Shown here piece by piece: positions 25,901 through 32,900 of a DNA stretch of 32,900 nucleotides. Under the pieces are notes generated by a model, which made no database searches, had not been told where the DNA came from, and saw nothing but the letters and a program-made list of their open reading frames with translations. The DNA lies in NCBI GenBank assembly GCA_035293805.1, contig DATGMD010000071.1, positions 1 to 32,900 on the forward strand, read 5' to 3'. Position 1 is the first letter of the stretch, and every line of letters begins with the position of its first letter. The DNA is from JAJPHF01 sp035293805. GTDB taxonomy: Bacteria > Chloroflexota > UBA6077 > JAJPHF01. The position numbers and the translations under genes were made by a program.

Positions 25901-26818
25901 ATGTCCCCAATCGTTCGCGTCGCCGCCGCCCAGCTAGGCCCCGCGTCGGAAGTCGCCAGCGAGAACGTCCCCCGCCTGCTCGGCCTGATCGCCGCCGCCC
26001 GCGTGCAGGGTGTGCAGCTCATCGCCTTCCCCGAGCTGGCGCTCACCACCTACTTCGCCACGGCCGTCCACGATGCCGACCGCGACGCCTATTTCGAGGC
26101 GGGACTGGACACGCCCAACGTGCGGCAAGTGCGCGACGCGGCGCGCGCGGCCGGCATGGCGCTCGTGCTGCCGTTCGCCGAGCGCGCGGAGCACGGCTGC
26201 TTCAACAGCGCCGCCCTCTTCGACGCCAACGGCGCGCTGCTCGGCATGTATCGCAAGATGCACATCCCCGGCACCGTCGAGCCGCAGGGCGAGCCGCCCT
26301 ACGCGCTCGAGCGCCGCTACTTCGCCGGTGGCGACCTCGGCTTCCCCGTCTACCCGAGCAGCCTCGGCCGCGTCGGCATGCTGATCTGCGCCGACCGCGG
26401 CTTCCCCGAGGGCTGGCGCTGCCTGGGCCTCGGCGGCGCCGAGATCGTCGTCACACCCTACAACACCTCGACTAACGTGCCGCACAACCCGCGCTCCGGC
26501 CGCTCCGCCGTCGAGACGCTGCGCGAGCAGCAGCCGCTGCGGATGCGCGCCGGCGCGAACATGAACGGCTACTTCGTCGTGGCCCCCGGCAAGGCCGGCG
26601 TCGAGCGCGGCGTGCAGTACATCGGCGACAGCATGGTCATCGGCCCCTGGGGCGACGTCCTGGAGCGCGCGCGCAGCGACGGCGACGAGCTGGTGATCGC
26701 CGACCTCGACCTCGCCGACGCCGCCGAGGCGAAAGCCCACCTCAACCTAGACGAGAAGCGCCGCCCCGACGCCTACGGCGCCCTCGTCGCGCCCACTCGC
26801 GTCCCCCTGCCCGCCTAG
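25901..26818 (+). CDS. Nitrilase-superfamily amidase, N-carbamoyl-D-amino-acid-hydrolase-like
   Basis: The 305-residue product is a carbon-nitrogen hydrolase with the catalytic triad Glu45 (FPELALT), Lys119 (YRKMHIPG) and Cys163 (LICADRGFPEGWR). The sequence after the cysteine (WRCLGLGGAEIVVTPYNT), the later GKAGVERGVQYIGDSMVIGPWGD and the closing KAHLNLDEKRRPDAYGAL resemble N-carbamoyl-D-amino-acid amidohydrolase more than nitrilases proper, though the usual ICNDRRWPE reads ICADRGFPE. Such enzymes release an amino acid, CO2 and ammonia from carbamoyl amino acids. The ATG follows GGAGGAG. It lies 33 bases after the importer ATPase and is probably its last operon gene, so it may act on the imported compound. 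Other amide substrates are possible. Confidence 0.88.
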   Translation: MSPIVRVAAAQLGPASEVASENVPRLLGLIAAARVQGVQLIAFPELALTTYFATAVHDADRDAYFEAGLDTPNVRQVRDAARAAGMALVLPFAERAEHGCFNSAALFDANGALLGMYRKMHIPGTVEPQGEPPYALERRYFAGGDLGFPVYPSSLGRVGMLICADRGFPEGWRCLGLGGAEIVVTPYNTSTNVPHNPRSGRSAVETLREQQPLRMRAGANMNGYFVVAPGKAGVERGVQYIGDSMVIGPWGDVLERARSDGDELVIADLDLADAAEAKAHLNLDEKRRPDAYGALVAPTRVPLPA

Positions 26819-26985
26819 AGCGCCGTGCAGAGCGTGTGAGCGGCCTGGGTAACGTAGGGGCGGGTTTCATGCCCGTCCGCGGCCTGTGGCGCGGAATACT
26901 GCAAGCGCCACTGCCGCAGCCCCGGCGGTTGCCAACCGCGCACGCGACCTGCCAACCGATACAGCCACCGCCCCGGCGGGCGACG
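26816..26985 (+). repeat. Family-B composite repeat, copy 3
   Basis: The copy begins at the TAG stop of the amidase gene (TAGAGCGCC). It includes the core GTAGGGGCGGG/GCCCGTCC (26856-26880) and the second module with GTGGCGC/GCGCCAC (26886-26911). The module between core and tail is nearly identical to copy 2; the tail is diverged. Confidence 0.7.
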
Positions 26986-26990
26986 CCCGC

Positions 26991-27449
26991 CTAGTCAGGC
27001 AGCAGCGCGACGGCCAGCAGCGTCGCCAGCGCTGCCGTGAAGAAGTGGGCGTGCGTGCCGTTCAGCGTATACGCAATGAAAAACTCGTCGGCCACCAGGA
27101 AGGCGCTCCACAGGCCCACCAGCGCCACGAACGGCGGGTAGAGTACCCCCGGCGCCGCGACAGCGCGAGCCGGCAGGCACCGCCACGCGCGCCAGAACAG
27201 GGCCGCGGCCGCCGCCTCCCAGACGATCGCGCCCGCGAGCGCCAGGCCGGCGACCCAAGCCGGCCAGCCATAGACGCCGATCGCCTTCACCAGCAGCGGG
27301 TAGTTGCCCGACGCCATCGGCCAGCCCGGCGGCAGCACGTCGAGCGCCTTCAGGCCGTCGAGCAGGTTGGTCACGCTCACGATCGTGAGGTCCAGCGCCC
27401 AGAACAGCAGCAGGCCCCGCTTCAAGGCGCCTACGCCGAGGTGTGACAT
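26991..27449 (-). CDS. Small four-helix membrane protein, unknown
   Basis: The 152-residue product starts at MSHLGVGALKRG, six bases after GGGGGAG. An in-frame ATG two codons upstream abuts that site and is less likely. Four hydrophobic segments are visible: about residues 12-30 (LLLFWALDLTIVSVTNLL), 55-85 (WPAWVAGLALAGAIVWEAAAAALF), 100-118 and 132-150 (FFTAALATLLAVALL). A loop with PPGWPMASGNYPLLVKAIGVY separates the first two. I do not recognise the family. No catalytic motif is evident. It stands alone on the minus strand between two repeat-rich stretches. Confidence 0.65.
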   Translation of the reverse strand: MSHLGVGALKRGLLLFWALDLTIVSVTNLLDGLKALDVLPPGWPMASGNYPLLVKAIGVYGWPAWVAGLALAGAIVWEAAAAALFWRAWRCLPARAVAAPGVLYPPFVALVGLWSAFLVADEFFIAYTLNGTHAHFFTAALATLLAVALLPD

Positions 27450-27762
27450 CGGCATCTCCCCCACACTGCGGCCCGACAATGGCTTTCGCGGGCGTTGACA
27501 CTTGGAGCAAGGTAGAGCGTGCGCTCGTGGCGCGGAAAACCGCGAGCGCCACGCCCCGCCGGCCGGTTGCGGTCGCTCGGGTGCATCCATCTGGAAACCA
27601 CCCTGGCGCACCGCGGCGCGGCCTCGCCTAGCCGCCACCGCCCGCAGGCCCGACGCGCCCGCGCTCGGGTCGCCCGGGCCTGTGCTATACTGGCCCGCCA
27701 ACCGGGCCGTGGCGCCCCGCGCCCCTAGCGCCCGCGAACGATCCCGCCCGGAGGGAGCCAGC
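27450..27762 (+). promoter_or_regulatory. Upstream region of the second ACMSD-type amidohydrolase
   Basis: This 313-base stretch holds a partial family-B second module at 27511-27555, with GTGGCGC (27527-27533) and GCGCCAC (27546-27552). It also has an extended -10 TGCTATACT at 27683-27691 without a good -35, and the GGAGGGAG ribosome-binding site at 27750-27757. The extended -10 resembles that of rho and probably starts the amidohydrolase transcript. Confidence 0.5.
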
Positions 27763-28731
27763 GTGTACGTCGACGTTCACGCGCACTATACCCCGATCGA
27801 ATACCTGGACTACCTGGCCGAGCACGGCAGCCCCGAGTCGGGCCGCGGCGCGCGCGTGGCGCCCGGTGCGGGGCTGAGCATCGAGGGGCGCCTGGGGCTA
27901 ATGGACCAGGTGGGCATTCGCTTGCAGGTGCTATCGGTAGGCTCGTCCACGCCGTATTTGGCCGATCAGGCCCACGCCGTCGCCGCCGCCCGCCTGGCCA
28001 ACGACCGCTACGCCGACCTGTGCGGCCAGTATCCGACTCGCTTCGCGGCGTTCGGCACGGTCCCGCTGCCGCACGTCGACGCCGCGCTGACCGAGGCCGC
28101 GCGCTGCCTGGACGACCTGCACATGCTCGGCATTACGATCGGCTGCTCGGTGGCCGGGCGCCAGCTCGACGCCCCCGCCTTCGCCCCGTTCTTCGCCGAG
28201 CTGGACCGGCGCGGCACGGTCCTCTTCCTCCACCCCCAGGGCGTCGGCTGCGGGCCAGGCACCGGCGACTTCGGCATGGCGTGGCTCGTCGGCGCCCCGG
28301 TCGAGGACACCGCCGCCGCCCTCCGCCTTATCATGTCGGGGATGCTCGATCGCTACCCGGGCGTGAAGATCATCGTGCCCCACCTCGGCGGGGTGCTGCC
28401 CTTCCTGGCCCAGCGCGTCGACGACCTCACCGAGCACTCGGTCGCCCGCCAGCGCGCCGAAGACCAGGCCCCCGCTATCCATGGCGCCCCCGGTGCCTAC
28501 TACCGCCGCCTCTGGTACGACACCGTGAACTCGCACCCGGCGGCCCTACGCTGCGCCCGCGACACCTTCGGCGCCGACCGCCTGCTGCTCGGCACCGACT
28601 TCCCCTACCTCACCGGCCCCCAGTGGGCGCCGCTCGTGCGCTACGTCGAGACGGCCGGCTTCCCGCCGCACGAGACGGCCGCGATCCTCGGCGACAACGC
28701 TCGCGCCCTCCTCGGCCTGCCCGCCGCCTAA
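27763..28731 (+). CDS. Amidohydrolase family 2 (ACMSD-like), second
   Basis: The 322-residue product begins at GTG behind GGAGGGAG; the frame is open upstream but without a better start. The metal-binding motif VDVHAHYTP (His6, His8) is at the very N-terminus, as in aminocarboxymuconate-semialdehyde decarboxylase. Later come VLFLHPQGVGCGPG near residue 152, YPGVKIIVPHLGGVLPFLAQRVD near 200 and LLLGTDFPYLTGPQW near 275, where Asp completes the metal site. It is closer to ACMSD in length than the 370-residue enzyme at 1.4 kb. A 17-bp perfect hairpin follows. The role is probably hydrolysis or decarboxylation of a ring-derived acid; the substrate is unknown. Confidence 0.9.
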   Translation: MYVDVHAHYTPIEYLDYLAEHGSPESGRGARVAPGAGLSIEGRLGLMDQVGIRLQVLSVGSSTPYLADQAHAVAAARLANDRYADLCGQYPTRFAAFGTVPLPHVDAALTEAARCLDDLHMLGITIGCSVAGRQLDAPAFAPFFAELDRRGTVLFLHPQGVGCGPGTGDFGMAWLVGAPVEDTAAALRLIMSGMLDRYPGVKIIVPHLGGVLPFLAQRVDDLTEHSVARQRAEDQAPAIHGAPGAYYRRLWYDTVNSHPAALRCARDTFGADRLLLGTDFPYLTGPQWAPLVRYVETAGFPPHETAAILGDNARALLGLPAA

Positions 28732-28758
28732 GCAGATAGCTCGGTTGTCCTCAACCTC

Positions 28759-28807
28759 GCCGTGAACGGCGGGCCCGGGCCGCGCCTTCTGGCCCGCCGT
28801 TCACGGC
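28759..28807 (+). terminator. 17-bp perfect hairpin after the amidohydrolase
   Basis: GCCGTGAACGGCGGGCC (28759-28775) and its exact complement (28791-28807) flank a 15-base loop. No U-tract follows. It lies 28 bases after the stop and separates this gene from the PanB-like gene. Confidence 0.7.
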
Positions 28808-28838
28808 GGCGGCCGGAAGTGCATTGGGACCAGGGCCA

Positions 28839-28956
28839 GGTGCTTAGAGCAGCTTGCCGACTAGGCAAGCCGCCAGCGTCTCGTAGGGGCGGCTCTCGTG
28901 GCCGCCCGCGGCCGCTAGGCCGCAGCCCAGCCTCGGCCAGTTCTGCTACCATCGAG
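28839..28956 (+). repeat. Family-B composite repeat, copy 4
   Basis: The copy begins GGTGCTTAGAGCAGCT, the same left edge as copy 2 at 11035. It continues through CAGCGTCTCGTAGGGGCGG, with the core variant GGCTCTCGTGGCC, to GGCCGCAGCCCAG, which recalls copy 1. The second GTGGCGC module is absent. It occupies most of the 324-base spacer before the PanB-like gene. The remainder shows nothing recognisable. Confidence 0.7.
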
Positions 28957-29055
28957 TGCAAGACGGACGAGCGCCAGCCAGGCACCACGGCGATTCTGCG
29001 CGAGCCGAGGCCCTATCGCGTCGGCTGGCAGGTCCAGGAAGCGAGAGTGAGCAGC

Positions 29056-29874
29056 ATGGCCGAGAAAGTGACGGTGCCCGCGCTCCAGCAGATGAAGCGC
29101 GACGGGCGGCGCATCGCCGCGGCCGTCGCCTACGACTATCAGATGGCGCAGATCCTGGACCGCGCCGGCGTGGACCTCATCTCGATCGGCGACTCCGTGG
29201 GCCACAACCTCTGGGGCCAGCCGACCCACTTCGAGGTGACGGTCGACCAGATGATCCTCGTCTGCCTGGCCGTCAGTCGCGGCGCCCGGCGCGCCCTCGT
29301 CAGCTGCGACATCCCCTTCGGTCCCGTGCAGATCAGCACCGAGGAGGCCGTGCGCGCCGCCGTCCGCCTCGTCATGGAAGGCCACGCCGAGATGGTGAAG
29401 GTGGACGGCGCCGCTGACTTCCCCGCTGCCGTGACCGCCATCGCCCGCGCCGGCATCCCCGTCTTCGCCCAGTTCGGCCTCACGCCCCAGACCTCCGCCC
29501 AGTACGGCGGCTGGGAGCAGGCGGGCGGCCCGCTGCCCGCCCCGCTCCGCGAGAAGCTGCTGCGCGACGCGCGCCTCCTCGAGGAGGCCGGCGCCTCGCT
29601 GCTCGACGTCACCAACGCCGGCGAGGAGCTGTCCGCCGAGCTAGCGCGGTCCGTCAGCATCCCCGTGCTCGGCGGGCGCGGCAGCGGCCCCGGCTGCGAC
29701 GGCCACATCCAGGTGGCCAACGGCCTCGTCGGCTACAGTGCCGCCAGCCTCGACCAGGCCCACGAGCGCTACGGCAACGTCGCGCGCGTCGTCTACGACG
29801 GCATCAGCGCCTACGTCGCGGACGTGCGCGAGGCACGCCCCGTCCGTGGCATCATGCCCAGCGTACGTGGCTGA
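29056..29874 (+). CDS. PanB-like (ketopantoate hydroxymethyltransferase family) enzyme, divergent
   Basis: The 272-residue product follows the PanB fold order: AAAVAYDYQMAQILDRAGVD, ISIGDSVGHNLWG with metal Asp46, SCDIPFGPVQ with Asp85, MVKVDGAADF with Lys115, QFGLTPQTSAQYGG and GSGPGCDGHIQV. True PanB adds a hydroxymethyl group to ketoisovalerate in pantothenate synthesis. It uses Glu at the positions matching Asp117 (KVDG; normally KLEG) and Asp184 (LLDV; normally LEGVP or LECVP). Both glutamates are aspartates here. With the catabolic neighbourhood, this suggests a different aldol or C-C lyase reaction in the PEP mutase/PanB superfamily. The ATG follows a weak GAGAGTGAG site. A RidA gene begins 28 bases downstream. 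Confidence 0.85.
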   Translation: MAEKVTVPALQQMKRDGRRIAAAVAYDYQMAQILDRAGVDLISIGDSVGHNLWGQPTHFEVTVDQMILVCLAVSRGARRALVSCDIPFGPVQISTEEAVRAAVRLVMEGHAEMVKVDGAADFPAAVTAIARAGIPVFAQFGLTPQTSAQYGGWEQAGGPLPAPLREKLLRDARLLEEAGASLLDVTNAGEELSAELARSVSIPVLGGRGSGPGCDGHIQVANGLVGYSAASLDQAHERYGNVARVVYDGISAYVADVREARPVRGIMPSVRG

Positions 29875-29902
29875 GAGAAACAGAGCAACAGGAGGACCTC
29901 CG

Positions 29903-30286
29903 ATGGCAGCGAAGCGACAGGCGATCTTCCTCAAGGGCCAGGAGCACGGCGCCCCCATCCCGAACGGCGCGCGCATCGGCAACATCATCTTCTCGTCCGC
30001 CTTCGGCGGCCGCGACGCCGCGACGGGCCAGTTGCCGTCCGACCCCGACGAGCAGGCCGCGGTGATGTTCCGCAACCTCGCGCAGTTCCTCAGCGACGCC
30101 GGCGCCAGCCCCGCCAACGTCGGCTACATGAAGGTCTACCTCCAGGAAGAAAAGTACCGCGACGCCGTCAACAAGGAATGGGTCAAGATGTTCCCCGACG
30201 AGCACGACCGCCCCGCGCGCCACGCGCTGAAGGCAGACCTGCGCGGCGGGATGCTGTTCCAGGTCGAGGTCATCGCCGTCGTCTAG
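29903..30286 (+). CDS. Cytosolic RidA/YjgF-family protein
   Basis: The 127-residue product has no signal peptide and is a single RidA domain. It opens with GAPIPNGARIGNIIFSSAFGG, has FRNLAQFLSDAGASPANVGYMKVYLQ in the middle and ends DRPARHALKADLRGGMLFQVEVIAVV. The arginine of the PAR motif, which holds the substrate carboxylate in imine deaminases, is present, unlike in the exported paralogue at 0.2 kb. The ATG follows AGGAGG at 29890-29895. It is 28 bases after the PanB-like gene and probably removes reactive imine products or acts on a related intermediate. Exact reaction not assignable. Confidence 0.9.
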   Translation: MAAKRQAIFLKGQEHGAPIPNGARIGNIIFSSAFGGRDAATGQLPSDPDEQAAVMFRNLAQFLSDAGASPANVGYMKVYLQEEKYRDAVNKEWVKMFPDEHDRPARHALKADLRGGMLFQVEVIAVV

Positions 30287-30420
30287 CGCCGCGCCAGCCG
30301 GGAAATGCTGGGGGCTCGGAGTGCCCAACCCCTAACATTCATACCACTCCATTACACTCATGGGGCGCGGCCCATGCCTGTCGGGAGAGGTTTCGCCTTG
30401 CATGATCGGGTTATGTTGAT

Positions 30421-31575
30421 ATGACCAGTCTCGTCCGGCTGCTCGTCCTCGCCCTGACGCTCGCGGCCGCCTGCGCGCCGGCGTCCCCGCCCGCGGCCCC
30501 GAGCGGTGCCGCCGCGGCCCAGCCCGGCGCGGCCCCCGCCCCCACGATCGCCACCACCGACTACGACTCGCCGGCCTGGCAAGGGCTGATCGCCGCCGCC
30601 CGCCAGGAGGGCAAGCTGGTGCTCGCCTCCAGCCCCACCCCCGCGACGCGGCAGAACCTGCCGCGCGCCTTCAAGGACCGCTTCGGCGTCGAGATCGAGT
30701 ATCTGGGCGGCCGCTCCAGCGACCTGGCGAACCGCCTGGAGAACGAGCGTGCGGCCGGCGTCTACTCGATCGACGCGATCGTCGGCGGCGGCGACACGGT
30801 CATCCGCATGTACCAGAACGGCTGGCTCGACCCGATTCGCCCGCTCCTGCTGCCCGAGGTCGCCGATCCCGCCGTCTGGCGGAACGGCCGCGTGCCGTTC
30901 CTCGATCCCGAGGACAGCCACCTGATGGAACTGGAGGGCTCCGTGACAGGCGTGGTCGCGGTGAACTCGCAGCTCGTCAAGGAGTCGGAGATCACGACCT
31001 TCGACGACCTGCTGAACCCCAAGTGGCGGGGCAAAATCTCCATCGAGGACCCGCAGACCGCTGGCTCGGGCCAGAACCGCGCGATTTACATCTACGCGAC
31101 CAAGGGCGAGGACTACTTCAAGCGGCTGTACGTCGACCAGCAGCCGACGTTCAGCCGCGACACCCGGCAGATGGAGGACTGGCTGGCGCGCGGCACCTAC
31201 CCCGTCACCCTCGGCCTGAACGTGAACGACGTGGAGCCGATGGAGCAGGACGGCCTGCCCGTCAAGCTGCTCGGCACCCTCGACGCCACCGGCTACGTGA
31301 CCGGCGGCTTCAGCGTGCTGGGCCTCTTCAACAACGCGCCGCACCCCAATTCGGCGCGGCTGTTCGTCAACTGGATCACCTCGCCCGAGGGGCAGCAAGT
31401 CCACGCGGACGCCGAGAAGCAGGCGCCCATGCGCCGCGACGTGCCCGCCCCGTGGCTGCGCGACCACCAGATCCCCAAGGACGGCGTGACCTACATGCGG
31501 CTGTACGATTACCAGTACGTGACCGAGCAGAAGCCGGCCATCCTGCGGCGGTTCCGTGAGATTCTGGGGGGCTAG
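30421..31575 (+). CDS. Extracellular solute-binding lipoprotein (AfuA/PotD-like), copy 1
   Basis: The 384-residue product has the lipobox LAAAC with Cys18, a short Ala/Pro linker and a type-2 periplasmic-binding domain of the iron/spermidine/thiamine class: WQGLIAAARQEGKLVLASSP, FKDRFGVEIEYLGGRSSDL, DAIVGGGDTVIRMYQNGW, LLNPKWRGKISIEDP and LFVNWITSPEGQQVH. The ligand is unknown. No permease or ATPase is adjacent. The region just before the ATG (TTATGTTGAT) is unusually AT-rich and has no Shine-Dalgarno site, so the messenger may be leaderless or very short-leadered. The 134-base spacer after the RidA gene otherwise shows no clear signal. Confidence 0.9.
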   Translation: MTSLVRLLVLALTLAAACAPASPPAAPSGAAAAQPGAAPAPTIATTDYDSPAWQGLIAAARQEGKLVLASSPTPATRQNLPRAFKDRFGVEIEYLGGRSSDLANRLENERAAGVYSIDAIVGGGDTVIRMYQNGWLDPIRPLLLPEVADPAVWRNGRVPFLDPEDSHLMELEGSVTGVVAVNSQLVKESEITTFDDLLNPKWRGKISIEDPQTAGSGQNRAIYIYATKGEDYFKRLYVDQQPTFSRDTRQMEDWLARGTYPVTLGLNVNDVEPMEQDGLPVKLLGTLDATGYVTGGFSVLGLFNNAPHPNSARLFVNWITSPEGQQVHADAEKQAPMRRDVPAPWLRDHQIPKDGVTYMRLYDYQYVTEQKPAILRRFREILGG

Positions 31576-31590
31576 GAGTCGGAGTCGAGC

Positions 31591-32751
31591 ATGCGCAGCA
31601 TCGTCCACCTCCTCTGCGCCGCGAGCGCCCTGCTGGCCGCCGCCTGCGCCGCGCCGGCGCCCGCGACAACGCCAGGCAATCAGCCCGCTGCCAGCGGCGC
31701 CCGGCAGGCCTCATCCCCCGCGCCCAAAGGCGTCTACGACGACCCCACCTGGCAAGAGCTGATCGCCGCCGCCCGTCAGGAGGGCAAGCTGGTAGTCGCC
31801 TCGGGACCGAACCCCGACATGCGCGTGCAGCTCCCCGCGGCCTTCAAGGACCGCTTCGGCATCGAGATCGAGTACCTCGGCGGCCGCTCGAGCGACCTCC
31901 AGACGCGCCTGCGCGGCGAGCGGGCCTCCGGCGTGTCGAGCGTGGACGTGATTATCGGCGGCGGCGATTCGGTCACCGCCATGTACAACGACGGCTGGTT
32001 CGCGCCCATCCGGCCGCTGCTGGTGGTGCCGCAGGTGCAGGATCAGACCGCCTTCCTCAACAACCGCTATCCGTTCCTCGACCCGCAGGACGCGTACATG
32101 TTCGAGTTGGAAGCGACCGTGCTCGGCTACTTGACCGTGAATCCGGATCTGGTGTCCGATAGCGATTTGCAGAAGCTCGACGACCTGCTGGAGCCACGCT
32201 GGAAGGGCAAGCTCTCGGTGGACGATCCGACGGTTCCCGGCCAGGGGCAGAACAACGCCATCTACCTGTACGTGCTGAAGGGGGACGAGTACTTCAAGCG
32301 ACTGTTCGCGGACCAGCAGCCCGGCGTGAGCCGCGATCCGCGCCAACTCCAAGATTGGTTGGCACGCGGGATCTACCCGGTAAGCTTTGGGCTAGCCCAG
32401 CGCGACGTGGACGATATGCGCCAGCAGGGCCTGCCCGCGAAGGTGATCGGGCAGCTCGACGGCCCCGGCGCGATCGTCGGCGGCTTCGGCGTCCTGTGCT
32501 TGTTTACCGACCCGCCGCACCCCAACGCCGCCAAGCTCTTCGTGAACTGGCTCGCCTCGCCGGACGGCATGGGGGTCCATGCTCAGGCAGAGGCCCAGGT
32601 GCCGCTGCGGAAAGATGTCGCGCATCCCTGGGCGACTGAGTTTCAGGTGCCGAAGGAGGGGGTAAGCTACCAGGACCTCTACGACTACCACTACATCATG
32701 GACCAGAAGCCCGCGATCATCCGCCGCATCCGCGAGGTCATGGGCCAGTAA
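31591..32751 (+). CDS. Extracellular solute-binding lipoprotein (AfuA/PotD-like), copy 2
   Basis: The 386-residue product is a tandem paralogue of the preceding gene, 15 bases downstream, with GGAGTCGGAG before its ATG. The lipobox LAAAC has Cys19. Shared blocks include WQELIAAARQEGKLVVASGP, FKDRFGIEIEYLGGRSSDL, VIIGGGDSVTAMYNDGW, LLEPRWKGKLSVDDP, YFKRLFADQQPGVSRD and LFVNWLASPDG. The duplication resembles the triplication at 4.1-7.6 kb but in a different binding-protein family. No transporter membrane gene is seen before the insertion sequence begins 12 bases after the stop. Confidence 0.9.
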   Translation: MRSIVHLLCAASALLAAACAAPAPATTPGNQPAASGARQASSPAPKGVYDDPTWQELIAAARQEGKLVVASGPNPDMRVQLPAAFKDRFGIEIEYLGGRSSDLQTRLRGERASGVSSVDVIIGGGDSVTAMYNDGWFAPIRPLLVVPQVQDQTAFLNNRYPFLDPQDAYMFELEATVLGYLTVNPDLVSDSDLQKLDDLLEPRWKGKLSVDDPTVPGQGQNNAIYLYVLKGDEYFKRLFADQQPGVSRDPRQLQDWLARGIYPVSFGLAQRDVDDMRQQGLPAKVIGQLDGPGAIVGGFGVLCLFTDPPHPNAAKLFVNWLASPDGMGVHAQAEAQVPLRKDVAHPWATEFQVPKEGVSYQDLYDYHYIMDQKPAIIRRIREVMGQ

Positions 32752-32783
32752 GCAACGAGCACTAGTACTCCGTCACGCGTGAA

Positions 32784-32812
32784 TTGCGAGGCGGTTGTGA
32801 TCATGGTATGCT
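32784..32812 (+). promoter_or_regulatory. Transposase promoter
   Basis: TTGCGA (32784-32789), a 17-base spacer and TATGCT (32807-32812) form a good promoter inside the left end of the insertion sequence. Transcription would begin near 32819, leaving a 24-base leader with AAGGAGG. Confidence 0.6.
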
Positions 32813-32842
32813 GCGTAGCCTCCCGTGTGAAGGAGGCTGCGT

Positions 32843-32900
32843 GTGAACACCAAATACGCCGTCAAGCTCTCCGAGGCCGAGCGCGCGCAGCTGCGCACGC
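32843..32900 (+). CDS. IS630-family transposase, N-terminus only
   Basis: A GTG start six bases after AAGGAGG (32830-32836) opens a frame that runs off the window. The 19 visible residues, MNTKYAVKLSEAERAQLRT, resemble the beginning of the N-terminal helix-turn-helix region of IS630-type transposases, which open with a short beta-strand and then LSxxERAxL. The gene is partial because of the window edge, not through mutation as far as can be seen. Too short for certainty; another DNA-binding protein is possible. Confidence 0.55.
   Translation, partial: MNTKYAVKLSEAERAQLRT

Larger units (their letters stand above)
32763..32900 (+). mobile_element. Left end of an IS630-like insertion sequence (cut by window edge)
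   Basis: A TA dinucleotide at 32763-32764 is followed by GTACTCCGTCACGCGTGAATT, resembling the terminal inverted repeats of IS630-type elements, which insert at TA. A promoter and transposase start follow. The right end and target duplication lie beyond the window, so the family call rests on this end and the first 19 residues. Confidence 0.55.

Noticed and set aside
27495..27523. TTGACA at 27495 as a promoter
   Set aside because: No -10-like hexamer lies 15-19 bases downstream.

Overview
The window comes from a very GC-rich bacterium. Most start codons are ATG or GTG with good Shine-Dalgarno sites. Substrate-binding proteins are lipoproteins, and the chromosome carries many small palindromic repeats. 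The style (dispersed CCCTCTCC..GGGAGAGGG elements, GTAGGGGCGGG..GCCCGCCC elements, heptad repeats, Gly/Val/Ser repeat surface protein, many orphan solute-binding lipoproteins with amidohydrolases) suggests an uncultured soil-type Chloroflexota or a similar deep-branching lineage. No marker gene settles this, and the only clear housekeeping gene is rho.

Layout. 0.2-0.7 kb (minus): an exported RidA-like protein. 1.1-7.6 kb (plus): a small membrane protein, an ACMSD-type amidohydrolase, a UbiD-type decarboxylase and three tandem paralogous NMT1/THI5-like lipoproteins. 8.2-10.9 kb: a Gly/Val-rich repeat surface protein and an SH3-3D-domain exported protein with a long leader. 11.2-12.5 kb (minus): transcription terminator Rho. 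13.0-15.9 kb: a 974-residue FecR-like/multicopper oxidase fusion. 16.0-17.2 kb (minus): another NMT1-type lipoprotein, divergent from the next block. 17.3-26.8 kb (plus): a YtcJ-type amidohydrolase, a DUF188 protein, a complete oligopeptide-type ABC importer (ATPase, binding protein, two permeases, second ATPase) and a nitrilase-superfamily amidase resembling N-carbamoyl-D-amino-acid hydrolase. 27.0-27.4 kb (minus): a small membrane protein. 27.8-32.8 kb (plus): a second ACMSD-type amidohydrolase, a divergent PanB-like enzyme, a cytosolic RidA protein and two tandem solute-binding lipoproteins. The right edge enters an IS630-like insertion sequence.

How the genes may work together (inference). 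Three blocks each combine an amidohydrolase with one or more binding lipoproteins, and two of them also hold decarboxylase, lyase, RidA or amidase genes. This looks like scavenging and hydrolytic breakdown of amide, cyclic or aromatic acid compounds. Only the central block has its own membrane channel and ATPases. The other six binding proteins are orphans and must share permeases encoded elsewhere or act otherwise.

Non-coding structure is rich. There are at least four repeat families, one of which sits at three junctions of the importer operon and has been captured into coding sequence. Long perfect hairpins without U-tracts mark several gene ends. Recognisable promoters precede the repeat-protein gene, the 3D-domain gene, rho and the transposase.
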